In this document: positions 1 through 8,350 of the stretch, piece by piece
How the letters are laid out: every line of letters begins with the position of its first letter
Numbering within the stretch: the first letter of the stretch is position 1
Source of the DNA: UBA4582 sp013204195
GTDB lineage: Bacteria; Pseudomonadota; Gammaproteobacteria; Pseudomonadales; Azotimanducaceae
Direction of reading: 5' to 3'
DNA length: 64,000 nucleotides
Assembly: GCA_963925735.1 (NCBI GenBank)
Contig: CAWUUH010000036.1
Location: 6,624 to 70,623 of the forward strand
Position numbers and translations under genes: made by a program
The notes under the pieces: generated by a model
The model's input: only the letters and a program-made list of their open reading frames with translations
Told to the model about the DNA's origin: nothing
Databases searched by the model: none

Positions 1-1164
1 CTCGCCGACGGAGTCGCCATCGTGGGGTAGTGGGTTCCAGTTTTCGTCGAAGATCTCAATTTCAAGACCCGGCATCGCCAGGCCCGCTTTGGCGATATTG
101 TCAAATTGCTGGTCCTCGGTCAGCTTCAAGTGTGAACGTTTCGCAACCTTGCGTGACAGGGTCCCCAGCGGATTGGTTTCCGTCATGCCCCAGCCCTGGA
201 CCATTTCCACGCCATATTGTTCCCAGTACCAACGCATCATCGATACCGGGGGCGCCGAGCCGCCGCAGGTTAAACGTGAGAGCTGACTCAGATCATACTT
301 GCCATTCTTGTCGGCATCGAGCAGGGCACGAATCCCTTGCCAGATAGTCGGCACGCCAGCGGAGATGGTCACCTCCTCATCAACCATCAGTTGCAGGAGT
401 TTGTCGGCGGTCATGTATTTGTGTGGCAACACCTGTTTGCAGCCCAGCATAGAGGCGGAGAATGGCAGCCCCCAGCCCATGGCATGAAACATGGGAACGA
501 TCCCGCAGAGAGAGTCCAACGCTGTCAGACCCATGGAGTCTGTCATGGCTTGAGTCATTGTATGCAAGTAGGTTGAACGATGGGTGTACATGACGCCCTT
601 AGGCTTGCCGGTCGTGCCACTGGTGTAACACAGGCCCATGGGAGCCGTCTCTTCAATCTCAGGCCAGTCATAGAGCGGCGAATGACCCTGAATAAAGTCT
701 TCATAGTCAATGCAATTGGGGAAGCTTGATTCGCCGCCCTCGCCGTGGCGACAAATGATTAGTAGCTCTACGCTGGGTATTTTGCCAATCAAGGGTTCGA
801 GTAATGGCAGGAGATCTTCGTCGGCGAAAATAACGCGGCTGTTGGCGTGATTAATAATGTATTCAAGATCTGCAGGCGAAAGTCGAATGTTCAAGGTATG
901 CAGCACCGCGCCCATGGACGGTACGCCCTGGTAGAGCTCTAGGTGACGATAGTTATTCCACATAAAGCTCGCGACCCGGTCGCCAATCTGAATACCGTGA
1001 GCCTGCAGTGCGCCCGCTACCTGGTTAGCATGATCCCAGGTGGCCTTGAGTGTCTGCCGATGGGTGCCGTTGGCCTGCAGCGTGACCACTTCTTCGTTTG
1101 GGTCTAGCTTCGCGCCCCGGCCAAGAATTCGAGACATGATTAATGGCGTATTTTGCATGGTCAT
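1..1164 (-). CDS. Acyl-CoA ligase (AMP-forming), C-terminus cut by window edge
   Basis: The protein probably activates a fatty or other carboxylic acid to its CoA thioester through an acyl-adenylate. The 388 visible residues start MTMQNTPLIMSRIL and include the P-loop TSGTTGKPKGVMY, the segment CGIVPMFHAMGWG, and the adenylate-binding motif GWGMTET. The protein runs off the left edge before the C-terminal lid domain, so about 150 residues are missing if it has the usual length of roughly 540. The ATG at 1164 is preceded by AGGAG at good spacing; a second in-frame ATG lies two codons later. The gene is divergent from the symporter at 1427, with a 262-base shared upstream region. The exact acid substrate cannot be read from this part. 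The family call is firm. Confidence 0.93.
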   Translation of the reverse strand, partial: MTMQNTPLIMSRILGRGAKLDPNEEVVTLQANGTHRQTLKATWDHANQVAGALQAHGIQIGDRVASFMWNNYRHLELYQGVPSMGAVLHTLNIRLSPADLEYIINHANSRVIFADEDLLPLLEPLIGKIPSVELLIICRHGEGGESSFPNCIDYEDFIQGHSPLYDWPEIEETAPMGLCYTSGTTGKPKGVMYTHRSTYLHTMTQAMTDSMGLTALDSLCGIVPMFHAMGWGLPFSASMLGCKQVLPHKYMTADKLLQLMVDEEVTISAGVPTIWQGIRALLDADKNGKYDLSQLSRLTCGGSAPPVSMMRWYWEQYGVEMVQGWGMTETNPLGTLSRKVAKRSHLKLTEDQQFDNIAKAGLAMPGLEIEIFDENWNPLPHDGDSVGE

Positions 1165-1426
1165 GGTGGTGCTCCTGGAAATCATATGGCTTGTGGCACA
1201 AATCATGTACCTTCTGGCACATCGCTGCGCCAGCGGCAGATCTTGGGGAAAAGGCGATAGGATAGCGGATTCCACGAGGATTATAAATCATCGTGGAATC
1301 CGCGGTGGCGAGTGTCATGCAGGGGCTGCCGCGGTGTGGACCGTGCTTGGGTTCAAGAGGCTGGCTAATGGCTAGTGTTGCTGGATTGGAACCGTTATAT
1401 TCGGTTTTTAGGTTTGGGTGTCATGA
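1165..1426. promoter_or_regulatory. Divergent upstream region with a strong hairpin
   Basis: This region separates two divergent genes and must hold both promoters. It contains a perfect 13-base inverted repeat, GCGGATTCCACGA at 1265-1277 and TCGTGGAATCCGC at 1291-1303. The inner bases GATT/AATC extend the pairing almost to an ATA loop. A smaller odd-centred palindrome, TTGTGGCACAA, lies at 1191-1201, close to the ligase start. Because both genes point away, neither element is a simple terminator. An operator for a dimeric regulator of acyl or sugar metabolism is my inference. I could not assign clear -35/-10 boxes. Confidence 0.6.
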
Positions 1427-2821
1427 ATGAAACAAGCAGTCATCAACAAGTCCACGACTGACAGGGACGCAAGCCGGCTACGCTGGTCGGTGATCAGCGC
1501 TTACGGCGCGCCAGGCGTAGGGGCTGGCTACATGTATCTCTTGATCGGTCTCTACATTATGAAGTTCTCCACCGATGTGTTGCTGATTGCACCGGCGGTA
1601 ATGGGCACAATTTTTGGTATCTCACGGGTCTGGGATGCGGTTTCCGACCCTCTGGTTGGCTATATGAGCGACCGCACCCGGCACCCCTTGGGTCGTCGCC
1701 GATTATGGTTGTTGCTGAGTATAGTGCCCATCTCGGGGACTTTTATTATGGTCTTCTCGCCGCCTGCCAGTCTTCACGGCACCGAGTTGATTGCCTGGAT
1801 GGCCGTTGGCGTGATTGGGTTTTATTCAGCGGCGACGATTTTTATCGTTCCACATATGTCCCTTGGGGCAGAATTAACCCCTAATTACCATGAGCGCAGC
1901 CGCCTCTATGGGTTGCGCCACGCGGCGTTTACGATAGGCTCGATATTGGCGCTGGTGAGTATGCAGTTGCTGATTAACGCCGAGCGGGTCAGCGAGGCTG
2001 CTGTGCGGCAGACAGCCTTTGAACTTAGCGCGCTGGCGGCGCTGGTCACCGCCGGTCTGATTCTGTATGCGGTGGTCAAGCTTCGCGAGCGCCCGGATTA
2101 TCAGGGTCGGGTCAATGCCAGCCCCTTTGGTGCCTTCAAAGATGTCTGGCGCAATCATCACGCTCGACTCGTCCTGGCAGTCTCGTTTATTGAGAACATT
2201 GGCAGCGCCGTGATTGGCATCCTGACGCTATATGTTGCGCAATATGTGGTGGGTCGCCCGGAGCTTGCGGCGCTGATTATCCTCAGTTATATGATTCCCT
2301 CAACGTTGTCGGTGCCCTTGTGGATCCCACTATCCCGCCGCTTCGGCAAGATTCGATTGTGGATGTTCTCCATGATGCTGACCGGTGTTTCCTTTGGCGG
2401 CATGTTCAGTCTGCCCTGGCTCGAACCGGATATTCGTCTGGTGGTGATATTTGGTCTCGCGGTGTTTGCGGGGCTCGCTGCAGGTTGTGGCGGAACCATC
2501 GCCCCCTCGGTGCAGAGCGACATTATTGATTACGATGAGTATATGACGGGCGAGCGCAAGGAGGGTTCTTACTTTGCGGCCTTTAACTTTGTCCATAAGA
2601 GTGCAACCGGTGTGATGATCCTGATCACAGGCTACGTTTTGCAATTCTCCGGATTTGTGCCCAATCAGTTGCAAACTATGAACGTACAAGTGTCCATGGT
2701 ATTTCTGTACGGGCTTTTACCGCTGATTTGCTACTGCATAGGTGCTGCGTTATTTTCCCGTTTTACGCTGGATGAGGCAACGCACCAACAGATGCGAGAC
2801 GAGATGGATGCCCGCCGCTAG
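1427..2821 (+). CDS. GPH-family (MelB-like) MFS symporter
   Basis: This is a 464-residue inner-membrane protein with about twelve hydrophobic helices, the usual size for glycoside-pentoside-hexuronide:cation symporters (MFS_2). The diagnostic loop after helix 2 reads SDRTRHPLGRRR, and helix 1 is followed by a typical DAVSDPLVGYMSDR segment. The second half carries DYDEYMTGERKEGSYFA, again typical of the family. Such proteins import a sugar, sugar acid or sulfonated sugar with Na+ or H+; the substrate cannot be read here. No catabolic operon for a sugar adjoins it, and the neighbour is an acyl-CoA ligase, so a non-sugar substrate is possible. Its stop lies 31 bases from the convergent rarD-like gene. 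Confidence 0.88.
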   Translation: MKQAVINKSTTDRDASRLRWSVISAYGAPGVGAGYMYLLIGLYIMKFSTDVLLIAPAVMGTIFGISRVWDAVSDPLVGYMSDRTRHPLGRRRLWLLLSIVPISGTFIMVFSPPASLHGTELIAWMAVGVIGFYSAATIFIVPHMSLGAELTPNYHERSRLYGLRHAAFTIGSILALVSMQLLINAERVSEAAVRQTAFELSALAALVTAGLILYAVVKLRERPDYQGRVNASPFGAFKDVWRNHHARLVLAVSFIENIGSAVIGILTLYVAQYVVGRPELAALIILSYMIPSTLSVPLWIPLSRRFGKIRLWMFSMMLTGVSFGGMFSLPWLEPDIRLVVIFGLAVFAGLAAGCGGTIAPSVQSDIIDYDEYMTGERKEGSYFAAFNFVHKSATGVMILITGYVLQFSGFVPNQLQTMNVQVSMVFLYGLLPLICYCIGAALFSRFTLDEATHQQMRDEMDARR

Positions 2822-2852
2822 GGCATATAACTGAGTTTGCGTGCACCGCAAT

Positions 2853-3755
2853 TCATAGCAGGTTGGTCTTCAAGCGCAAGTTGATGCGTCGATGGTGATG
2901 TAATGCCTCGATGCTGAAGATCAACAGTGCGACCCAAATGCAGGCAAAGGTGATTAGGCGTTCCACGCCGAAGGCCTCGTTGAAAATAACGACGGCGATC
3001 ACCAATGTTAGGCTCGGGGCGAGATATTGAAACATCCCTGCAGCCGTCAGAGACAGGCGACCCACCGCCGCCGCAAAGCACAGTAAAGGAAAAGAAGTCA
3101 CGACGCCGCCGAGCATCAGCAAGACATCGGTGGAACGATCGATATGCGCAAAACTCACGGCCCCTTGGCTGTAGAACCAGGCGAGGCAAGCCAGCGCCGG
3201 GGGTAGCATCATCAGGGTTTCGATCGCGAGTCCACCCACAGGGTGGAGTTGCAGGGTTTTACGAATCAGGCCGTAAAAACCGAAGCTGAAGGCCAGCGCC
3301 AGTGAAACCCAAGGCAGTGCGCCGAGCGTAAATACCTGGAAGCCGATGCCCAGTGCGGCGATGCTGATCGCAATCCATTGCAGCGGGCGGAGATATTCGC
3401 GCAAAAAGAGCATGCCAAGAAAGACGTTAACTAAGGGATTGATAAAGTAACCTAGGCTGGCCTCAACAATATTGTTACTGATGATGGCATCAATAAAAAT
3501 CAGCCAATTAATCGATAAGAGTATCGCTGTTACCAGGCACAAGCCGAGCTGGCGTCGCGTTACCCGTAATACCGGCAGCTGGCCTGTATAAGCCAGGATG
3601 CCGAGGAGCAGAAAGACTGACCAAATGACCCGGTGACATAGAATTTCTACTGGCGAGACGTGGCTCAGCAGTTTGAAGTAGATTGGGGCGACACCCCAGA
3701 ACCCATAGGCTGCCAGGGCAAAATAGGCGCCGTGCTTTGTGCGCTGGTCAAACAT
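2853..3755 (-). CDS. rarD: RarD-type EamA-family permease
   Basis: A 300-residue protein with ten predicted membrane helices in two EamA repeats. The N-terminus KHGAYFALAAYGFWGVAPIY and the HRVIWSVFLL segment in helix 2 are characteristic of RarD proteins. They are drug/metabolite-superfamily permeases; RarD is often described as a chloramphenicol-sensitive transporter, but its natural substrate is not established. The ATG at 3755 fits the family N-terminus with only a short leader. The gene is convergent with the GPH symporter and is followed upstream by 206 bases that contain no convincing gene. Confidence 0.88.
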   Translation of the reverse strand: MFDQRTKHGAYFALAAYGFWGVAPIYFKLLSHVSPVEILCHRVIWSVFLLLGILAYTGQLPVLRVTRRQLGLCLVTAILLSINWLIFIDAIISNNIVEASLGYFINPLVNVFLGMLFLREYLRPLQWIAISIAALGIGFQVFTLGALPWVSLALAFSFGFYGLIRKTLQLHPVGGLAIETLMMLPPALACLAWFYSQGAVSFAHIDRSTDVLLMLGGVVTSFPLLCFAAAVGRLSLTAAGMFQYLAPSLTLVIAVVIFNEAFGVERLITFACIWVALLIFSIEALHHHRRINLRLKTNLL

Positions 3756-3961
3756 CTTGGTCGCCTATGAGAAAGTCGGCACTGTAAGGCCGTACCTGCG
3801 GTTTGGCAAGGCGAACTTGATTCTCGTGGGTGAAATTTGCACTGCCCGCCCGCTAACAACAACCTTCTATTGGTGAACGCAGTGGTCATCTAGATTGGTT
3901 AGGTAAAGGTTCGGTTTAGTGCCCCTTAAATCAGCTCATCAAGTCAGCCTATCTAGTCAGC
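3756..3961. other. Intergenic gap with short TAGTCAG direct repeats
   Basis: No credible gene is seen here. Near 3942-3972 the unit AGTCAGCCTAT is repeated almost exactly, giving three copies of AGTCAG. The last copy overlaps the stop of the methyltransferase gene. The rest presumably holds the promoter of the minus-strand rarD-like gene, although no consensus boxes stand out. Confidence 0.4.
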
Positions 3962-4585
3962 CTATTTAGTCAGGTCAACGATCAAAATTTCCCCGGAGGC
4001 ATTCACCGGCCGTTTCAACCACTTGCCTTCAACCTGGGCTTGTTCGCCATAGAGTTTTTGGCAGCGCTGCGCTAGATCGGTAAATGGTGAGCGACAGGGG
4101 TCAGCGATCAGTACTTGGGAGACGCCGGCTTTTTTTGCGCGCTTGATCAGGTTCAGTAGCATGCCCGACATTTCGTCCCAAAAACAAATATCTGCCCCAA
4201 CGATGACATCAAAGTCTTGTAATTTGGCGGTGGTGAGCTGTTGGAAAGTCATTTTTTTGCCTTCAACGTTGACCCCGTTGTGCTCCGCATGTAGCTGCAT
4301 ATAGGGTAGAACATTTTCGTCAGCGTCGATGCCGGTCACCTGCGCGTCGAATTGTCGTGCGCAATAAATGCCCAATAGACCCCAGCCACAACCTATTTCC
4401 AAGACTCTAATGTTTTTTTTCAGCGGGTGCTTTTTCAGATAATCCATAATGAGGAAGCTGGAGTTCCAAAACTTGTTACCGTGAATGTCGGCGACGTAAC
4501 CCTCTCGCTTCAGGCGGCGTATTTCCTTATGGCTCGAATTGAGTATTTTCAAGCCAAACGCGGTGCGCTGATTGCGGATTGTCAT
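3962..4585 (-). CDS. Class I SAM-dependent methyltransferase, small
   Basis: A 207-residue soluble protein with a Rossmann methyltransferase core. Motif I is VLEIGCGWGLLG, the acidic end of strand 2 is VTGIDADENVLPY, and the strand 4 motif is FDVIVGADICFWDEM. That last motif resembles the METTL21/ETFB-lysine and nicotinamide N-methyltransferase-like group, in which a protein side chain is a common target. The first 45 residues are basic and include NKFWNSS, which may contact the substrate. No partner gene lies nearby. The fold is certain; the substrate is not known. Confidence 0.85.
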   Translation of the reverse strand: MTIRNQRTAFGLKILNSSHKEIRRLKREGYVADIHGNKFWNSSFLIMDYLKKHPLKKNIRVLEIGCGWGLLGIYCARQFDAQVTGIDADENVLPYMQLHAEHNGVNVEGKKMTFQQLTTAKLQDFDVIVGADICFWDEMSGMLLNLIKRAKKAGVSQVLIADPCRSPFTDLAQRCQKLYGEQAQVEGKWLKRPVNASGEILIVDLTK

Positions 4586-4690
4586 AGGACGGGTGCTGGG
4601 GTCGTTAAGAGACCGTTAGTCTAACAGTCGATTACGACTGACGAAACTCCTTTGCCGATAGCTAACTTTTTGTATTAAATACAGGCATTG

Positions 4691-4720
4691 TATCGTCATA
4701 CTGTCCCTGCAATGACGGTA
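4691..4720. promoter_or_regulatory. Stem-loop upstream of the DUF4139 gene
   Basis: TATCGTCAT (4691-4699) pairs with ATGACGGTA (4712-4720), nine base pairs including one G-T wobble, around a 12-base loop. It lies in the 197-base gap between the divergent methyltransferase and DUF4139 genes, about 60 bases before the likely DUF4139 start. It could be an operator or a leader hairpin. It is not followed by a T-run, so a terminator is unlikely. Confidence 0.45.
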
Positions 4721-4782
4721 TGCCCATTTAAAGCGCCGGAACAAGAGTGGTTAGTGTTGCGCAGCCCAGACGAGAAAATAGC

Positions 4783-6210
4783 ATGGTCCGATTGTTGAAA
4801 AGTAAAATCTTGCTGATGATAGTTACCTCTCTCCTGACGGCGTCGGCTATTGCCGCGTCGGGTGTCCCCTTGGCGAAGCAAGTGAGTAAAGACAGCCAGG
4901 TGACGACGAGCCTGACGGTTTATAGTGATAATTTCGCGATTGTTCGTGAAACGCGGCAAGTGGTGCTGCCCAAAGGCCTCATAGAGCTTGAGTATCGTGA
5001 TGTCGCTGCCAATATTGACCCGACGTCGGTAGCCGTCGCGTCTCTTGGCGATGCTGGCGGGTTCAAGGTTGTTGAGCAAAGCTATCGATATGACCTATTG
5101 AATCGTGAGTCATTGCTGGCAAGGTTTATCAACCAAAAGCTCAAATACGCGCGTAGTGTCCGCTTCGATGACAAGTTCGAGACGATTTATCGAGAGGGAA
5201 AATTACTCGCAACGAACCCTGAGATCGTTAACTTTGGCGATGAGATAGCTATCGCGCCGGAGGGGACTATTACCCTTGGTTCTGTTCCCGCCGACCTGAA
5301 AACAGTGCCAACATTGGTGTGGCTCGTTGACAATAATAAAGCCGGATCGCGCTTGCTTGAGACCACATACATATCCTCGAATATCAGATGGCAGGCTGAT
5401 TATGTGCTGGTGCTCGATAGGGACAGGCCAATGTTCGATCTCTCCACCTGGGTGAGTCTGGAGAATCAAAGTGGTGCGCAGTATGCTAATGCATCGATCA
5501 AGTTAGTCGCGGGGCAGATCAACCGGGTTAATGATCGTCGTCCCGATATGGAGCGGCCTCTGACCGCCATGAGAATGGAAAGCCAGGTTCCTCTGCAAGA
5601 GTCGTTCTTTGATTATCATCTTTACACATTACCGCTGAAAACCACGATTGCCCATAACGAAACCAAACAGCTACGGTTGATGGCGGCCGATAACGCAAGC
5701 TATCTGAAGTATTACGTTTTGGACTCGCAACTGCAGAACTATCAAGCTGTCGAGTCTAGACATGCGAAGTTCGATATCCGCATGCAGTTTGCGAATACGC
5801 AATCGAATCAGCTGGGCCAGCCTTTGCCTGCGGGCAAAGTTAGGGTGTATCTGAAAGACAGCGATGGCGAGTTACAGCTCGTTGGTGAGGATCGAATGAT
5901 GGCGTTGGCCGAAGGTGAAGTTGCGCTGTTGAGCCTAGGCCAGGCATTTGACTTGCTAGCGGAGCACAAGCAGCTGGCGTTTCGACGCCTGGGCGAGCGT
6001 GCAATAGAGATGACCACAGAAGTCACGGTGAGAAACCGTAAGCCCGAGTCGGTGGCGGTTACCGTGAATGAAAAGCTGTTCGGTGACTGGGAAGTTACTC
6101 AGGAAAGCCTCAAAGGCGAGAAAACCGACAGTGTTACTCAGGCTTATCAGTTGCAAGTCGAGGCCGGTGGTGAGGCCACCTTCGTCTATACAGCGAGAAT
6201 CAGCTACTAA
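4783..6210 (+). CDS. Exported DUF4139-type protein
   Basis: A protein of about 475 residues with a clear Sec signal peptide (MVRLLKSKILLMIVTSLL, cleaved near SAIAAS). The mature part starts with a beta-rich region containing LTVYSDNFAIVRETRQVVLPKG, the usual opening of DUF4139 proteins, and ends in sandwich-like strands. The function of this family in bacteria is unknown. I prefer the ATG at 4783 over one at 4747, because the longer form would add an atypical polar stretch ahead of the signal peptide. It ends only six bases from the stop of the last gene of the minus-strand motor-like operon (6217), tail to tail. Whether it works with that system is open, but it is exported to the same compartment. 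Confidence 0.82.
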   Translation: MVRLLKSKILLMIVTSLLTASAIAASGVPLAKQVSKDSQVTTSLTVYSDNFAIVRETRQVVLPKGLIELEYRDVAANIDPTSVAVASLGDAGGFKVVEQSYRYDLLNRESLLARFINQKLKYARSVRFDDKFETIYREGKLLATNPEIVNFGDEIAIAPEGTITLGSVPADLKTVPTLVWLVDNNKAGSRLLETTYISSNIRWQADYVLVLDRDRPMFDLSTWVSLENQSGAQYANASIKLVAGQINRVNDRRPDMERPLTAMRMESQVPLQESFFDYHLYTLPLKTTIAHNETKQLRLMAADNASYLKYYVLDSQLQNYQAVESRHAKFDIRMQFANTQSNQLGQPLPAGKVRVYLKDSDGELQLVGEDRMMALAEGEVALLSLGQAFDLLAEHKQLAFRRLGERAIEMTTEVTVRNRKPESVAVTVNEKLFGDWEVTQESLKGEKTDSVTQAYQLQVEAGGEATFVYTARISY

Positions 6211-6216
6211 AAGACG

Positions 6217-7245
6217 TTAATTGGGGGCGCGCCAAGAGGTTTCTGCTTGAAAGCTGTTAAGCCCCACGAAAGTGCCGCCGTTGCGCTCGCAGAGAATGCG
6301 CATAAAATGCGCAAAGCGAAAACCGGAAGCCTGAAATTGTGTATCTTGGGCGAAGATCACTGGAAAGCCGATGCCGTGGATTCGCACCAGCCGCTCGCCA
6401 CTCGCATCTTGAACGTTAATGCGGTCTACCTGATTAATCACGCCGGCAATTGAACTGCCATTGAAATCGTCGCCAAAGACATACAGGCTGATTTTTCGAT
6501 CTGGCTGATAGAAGGTTGAAATCGCAGTCGTAATGCCCCGTTCCGGACTAGAGCGACTGAATGCAGTCCAACTGGCCAGCCGCTTCAGTATGGCTCGGCG
6601 TCTTGCGGGCGTGTCGGGAATCCACTGGTCCGCGTATTGACTGAACATATATTGACCCTGGTCATTCATGATCTGTACACCCTTCAGATTCGGGTAAACA
6701 GCCAGAGTTTCCTCGACTTTTTGCATGACGAGCGGCCAGGCGAACTCGCGCATGCTGCCGGATGTGTCGATGATAAAAATAACGTAATCGCTATCAACAG
6801 GTATGCCGCCAATCAGATGGCTAGCGGCAGTTTTTTGGTATTCTGCCAACAATCTTTGCATTTCTGCTGAAAGAGATTGCCTGGCCAGACTGAGTTGCTC
6901 GACGATGCTATCTTGGGTCTTAGAGCTGTTCTGCATAGCGGCATATTGGGACTGCAGTGCGGTCAACTTATTCGCCAAATTGCGCAGTGTTTGCTGTTGT
7001 AAATCTCTTTGATCCTCTTGGTGTATTCGGTCTCGGTCCAGCTGTCGTCGTTGGTTTCGAATTGAGTCTAGTTGTATTTCAAGCGCCGTCACCCGCTGTT
7101 GAATATGGCTGCTGGTTTGCGCGAATATCATCGGTTCGTACACTTTTGTTAGAACCAGCAATAGTATTAAGGCGCCAAATCCGCAGCTGATGACGTCCAA
7201 AAAAGATAGGCTGATGGTCTCTATTTCACGCCGTCCTTTCCCCAT
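6217..7245 (-). CDS. VWA protein 2 with ExbD/TolR-like membrane anchor
   Basis: A 342-residue protein. Residues 12-36 form one membrane helix starting SLSFLDVISCGFGALIL, with an aspartate (D17) at the spot where ExbD, TolR and MotB carry their proton-binding aspartate. Residues 45-140 are a Gln/Arg-rich coiled coil. The rest is a von Willebrand factor A domain with a metal-ion site: DTSGS (160-164), a threonine in RGITTAI, and an aspartate in VFGDDFNG. Topology should put the coiled coil and VWA head in the periplasm. I chose the ATG at 7245, which overlaps the previous stop as TAATG; the longer frame from 7305 would prepend out-of-family residues. Role as a D-type stator subunit is inference from motif position and the neighbouring ExbB-like gene. 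Confidence 0.85.
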   Translation of the reverse strand: MGKGRREIETISLSFLDVISCGFGALILLLVLTKVYEPMIFAQTSSHIQQRVTALEIQLDSIRNQRRQLDRDRIHQEDQRDLQQQTLRNLANKLTALQSQYAAMQNSSKTQDSIVEQLSLARQSLSAEMQRLLAEYQKTAASHLIGGIPVDSDYVIFIIDTSGSMREFAWPLVMQKVEETLAVYPNLKGVQIMNDQGQYMFSQYADQWIPDTPARRRAILKRLASWTAFSRSSPERGITTAISTFYQPDRKISLYVFGDDFNGSSIAGVINQVDRINVQDASGERLVRIHGIGFPVIFAQDTQFQASGFRFAHFMRILCERNGGTFVGLNSFQAETSWRAPN

Positions 7246-8333
7246 TATGGCCAATCCTTGGCTGGGCTGATGAACGACCCGCCGGTTTTTTGAGCCAAAA
7301 TCCAATAAGAGGGTGTCGCCAAAGGATCGCCTTCCATCGGGAAAAGAATAATGTTGATGGGGATGGCGGCAGGCAATTGCATCACCGCAGCGCTGAACAG
7401 TTTGGCGCGGTCGGGGCTGCTGATAACGGTTTTGTTAGACGGTGTCTCTCCTTGGGTCGGTAAGCCGTCAACGATGAGAAAAATATTGTCGGGCCGGGGT
7501 GAAAGCTGATTAATGAATTCGAATGGCGGGAACAGCGCGGTGCCGCCAGAGGGGACCAGCGCCGACAAATTGGCTAAGGCTAAGTCCACCGCTAATTTGT
7601 CAGTGGTTGCGATCCAGCCATTGTCCTTGATTAAGGGTATGAGCTCAGTATTGAACGCCACGAGGGAGAATTCGGCGTCCTGGGGTAAATTCGCAGTAAT
7701 CCAATTTACTGTGTTGACCGCTCTTCGCCATTTTGGTGCCAGTTTCTTTTGTTCATCTGGCGCCAGGCTCAATCGTATCGCATTGACGATACGCTGGTGT
7801 AGCATACTCGCGGATGAGTCGATCAAAATCAGGATACGTTGGCCACCGACATTCAAGCCGGTGAGGTATTGGCGCTGTCCATCGCCGGTCATGGCGCGCA
7901 GGTTTGGGCCCGGCTCAGTATCCGTGTCTGGCGTTTCCTGTTTGTTCGTTTTGGTTTGCGCCAACGCTGCGAGCTCAATTTTGAGTGCCTCAACCAATTG
8001 AGATTGCCGCTCGGCTGAGTCTGTGGCGTCCTGTAGTCGGGTTTCGATTTCAACAATGGAATGGCTTAGCGCTGCGCTGAACTGTGCGGCAGATGTCGCA
8101 TTTTCGGCAAGCTGGAGCGTATTTTCCTGCATCGCGAGCAGCTGTTGCTGCTCCGCTTCTAATTGCTTTTGCAACTCTGCGGCGGCTGTCGTTAGCGCGA
8201 GATTCGCCCCCTGATTAGTCGCGACTGAGCCATGATTGATGATAACGAAAATCAGGATCACGGCGCCGAAACCACAAGACATAATGTCGAGGAATGACAG
8301 GCTGAATACATTGAATTCGCGTCTTCTTGTCAT
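7245..8333 (-). CDS. VWA protein 1 with ExbD/TolR-like membrane anchor
   Basis: A 362-residue paralogue of the protein encoded just downstream. Basic residues 1-6 are followed by the helix SLSFLDIMSCGFGAVIL (11-27, aspartate D16), then a Gln/Ala-rich coiled coil (about 45-128), an acidic linker, and a VWA domain from about 160. The metal site looks complete: DSSAS (172-176), GGTAL, and VDGLPTQG. The two VWA proteins are only weakly alike outside the helix motif, so they probably form a hetero-pair and not a redundant copy. In ExbB5-ExbD2 type motors the D subunit is a dimer, which would suit two different D-like chains. The VWA head suggests binding of a protein ligand in the periplasm. Confidence 0.86.
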   Translation of the reverse strand: MTRRREFNVFSLSFLDIMSCGFGAVILIFVIINHGSVATNQGANLALTTAAAELQKQLEAEQQQLLAMQENTLQLAENATSAAQFSAALSHSIVEIETRLQDATDSAERQSQLVEALKIELAALAQTKTNKQETPDTDTEPGPNLRAMTGDGQRQYLTGLNVGGQRILILIDSSASMLHQRIVNAIRLSLAPDEQKKLAPKWRRAVNTVNWITANLPQDAEFSLVAFNTELIPLIKDNGWIATTDKLAVDLALANLSALVPSGGTALFPPFEFINQLSPRPDNIFLIVDGLPTQGETPSNKTVISSPDRAKLFSAAVMQLPAAIPINIILFPMEGDPLATPSYWILAQKTGGSFISPAKDWP

Positions 8334-8350
8334 AGTATCGTCGAGGACGC

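Noticed and set aside
1191..1225. Sigma-54 promoter (TGGCAC elements) before the acyl-CoA ligase gene
   Set aside because: Spacing from GG to GC is off by one or more and the TTGC element is missing on both strands.
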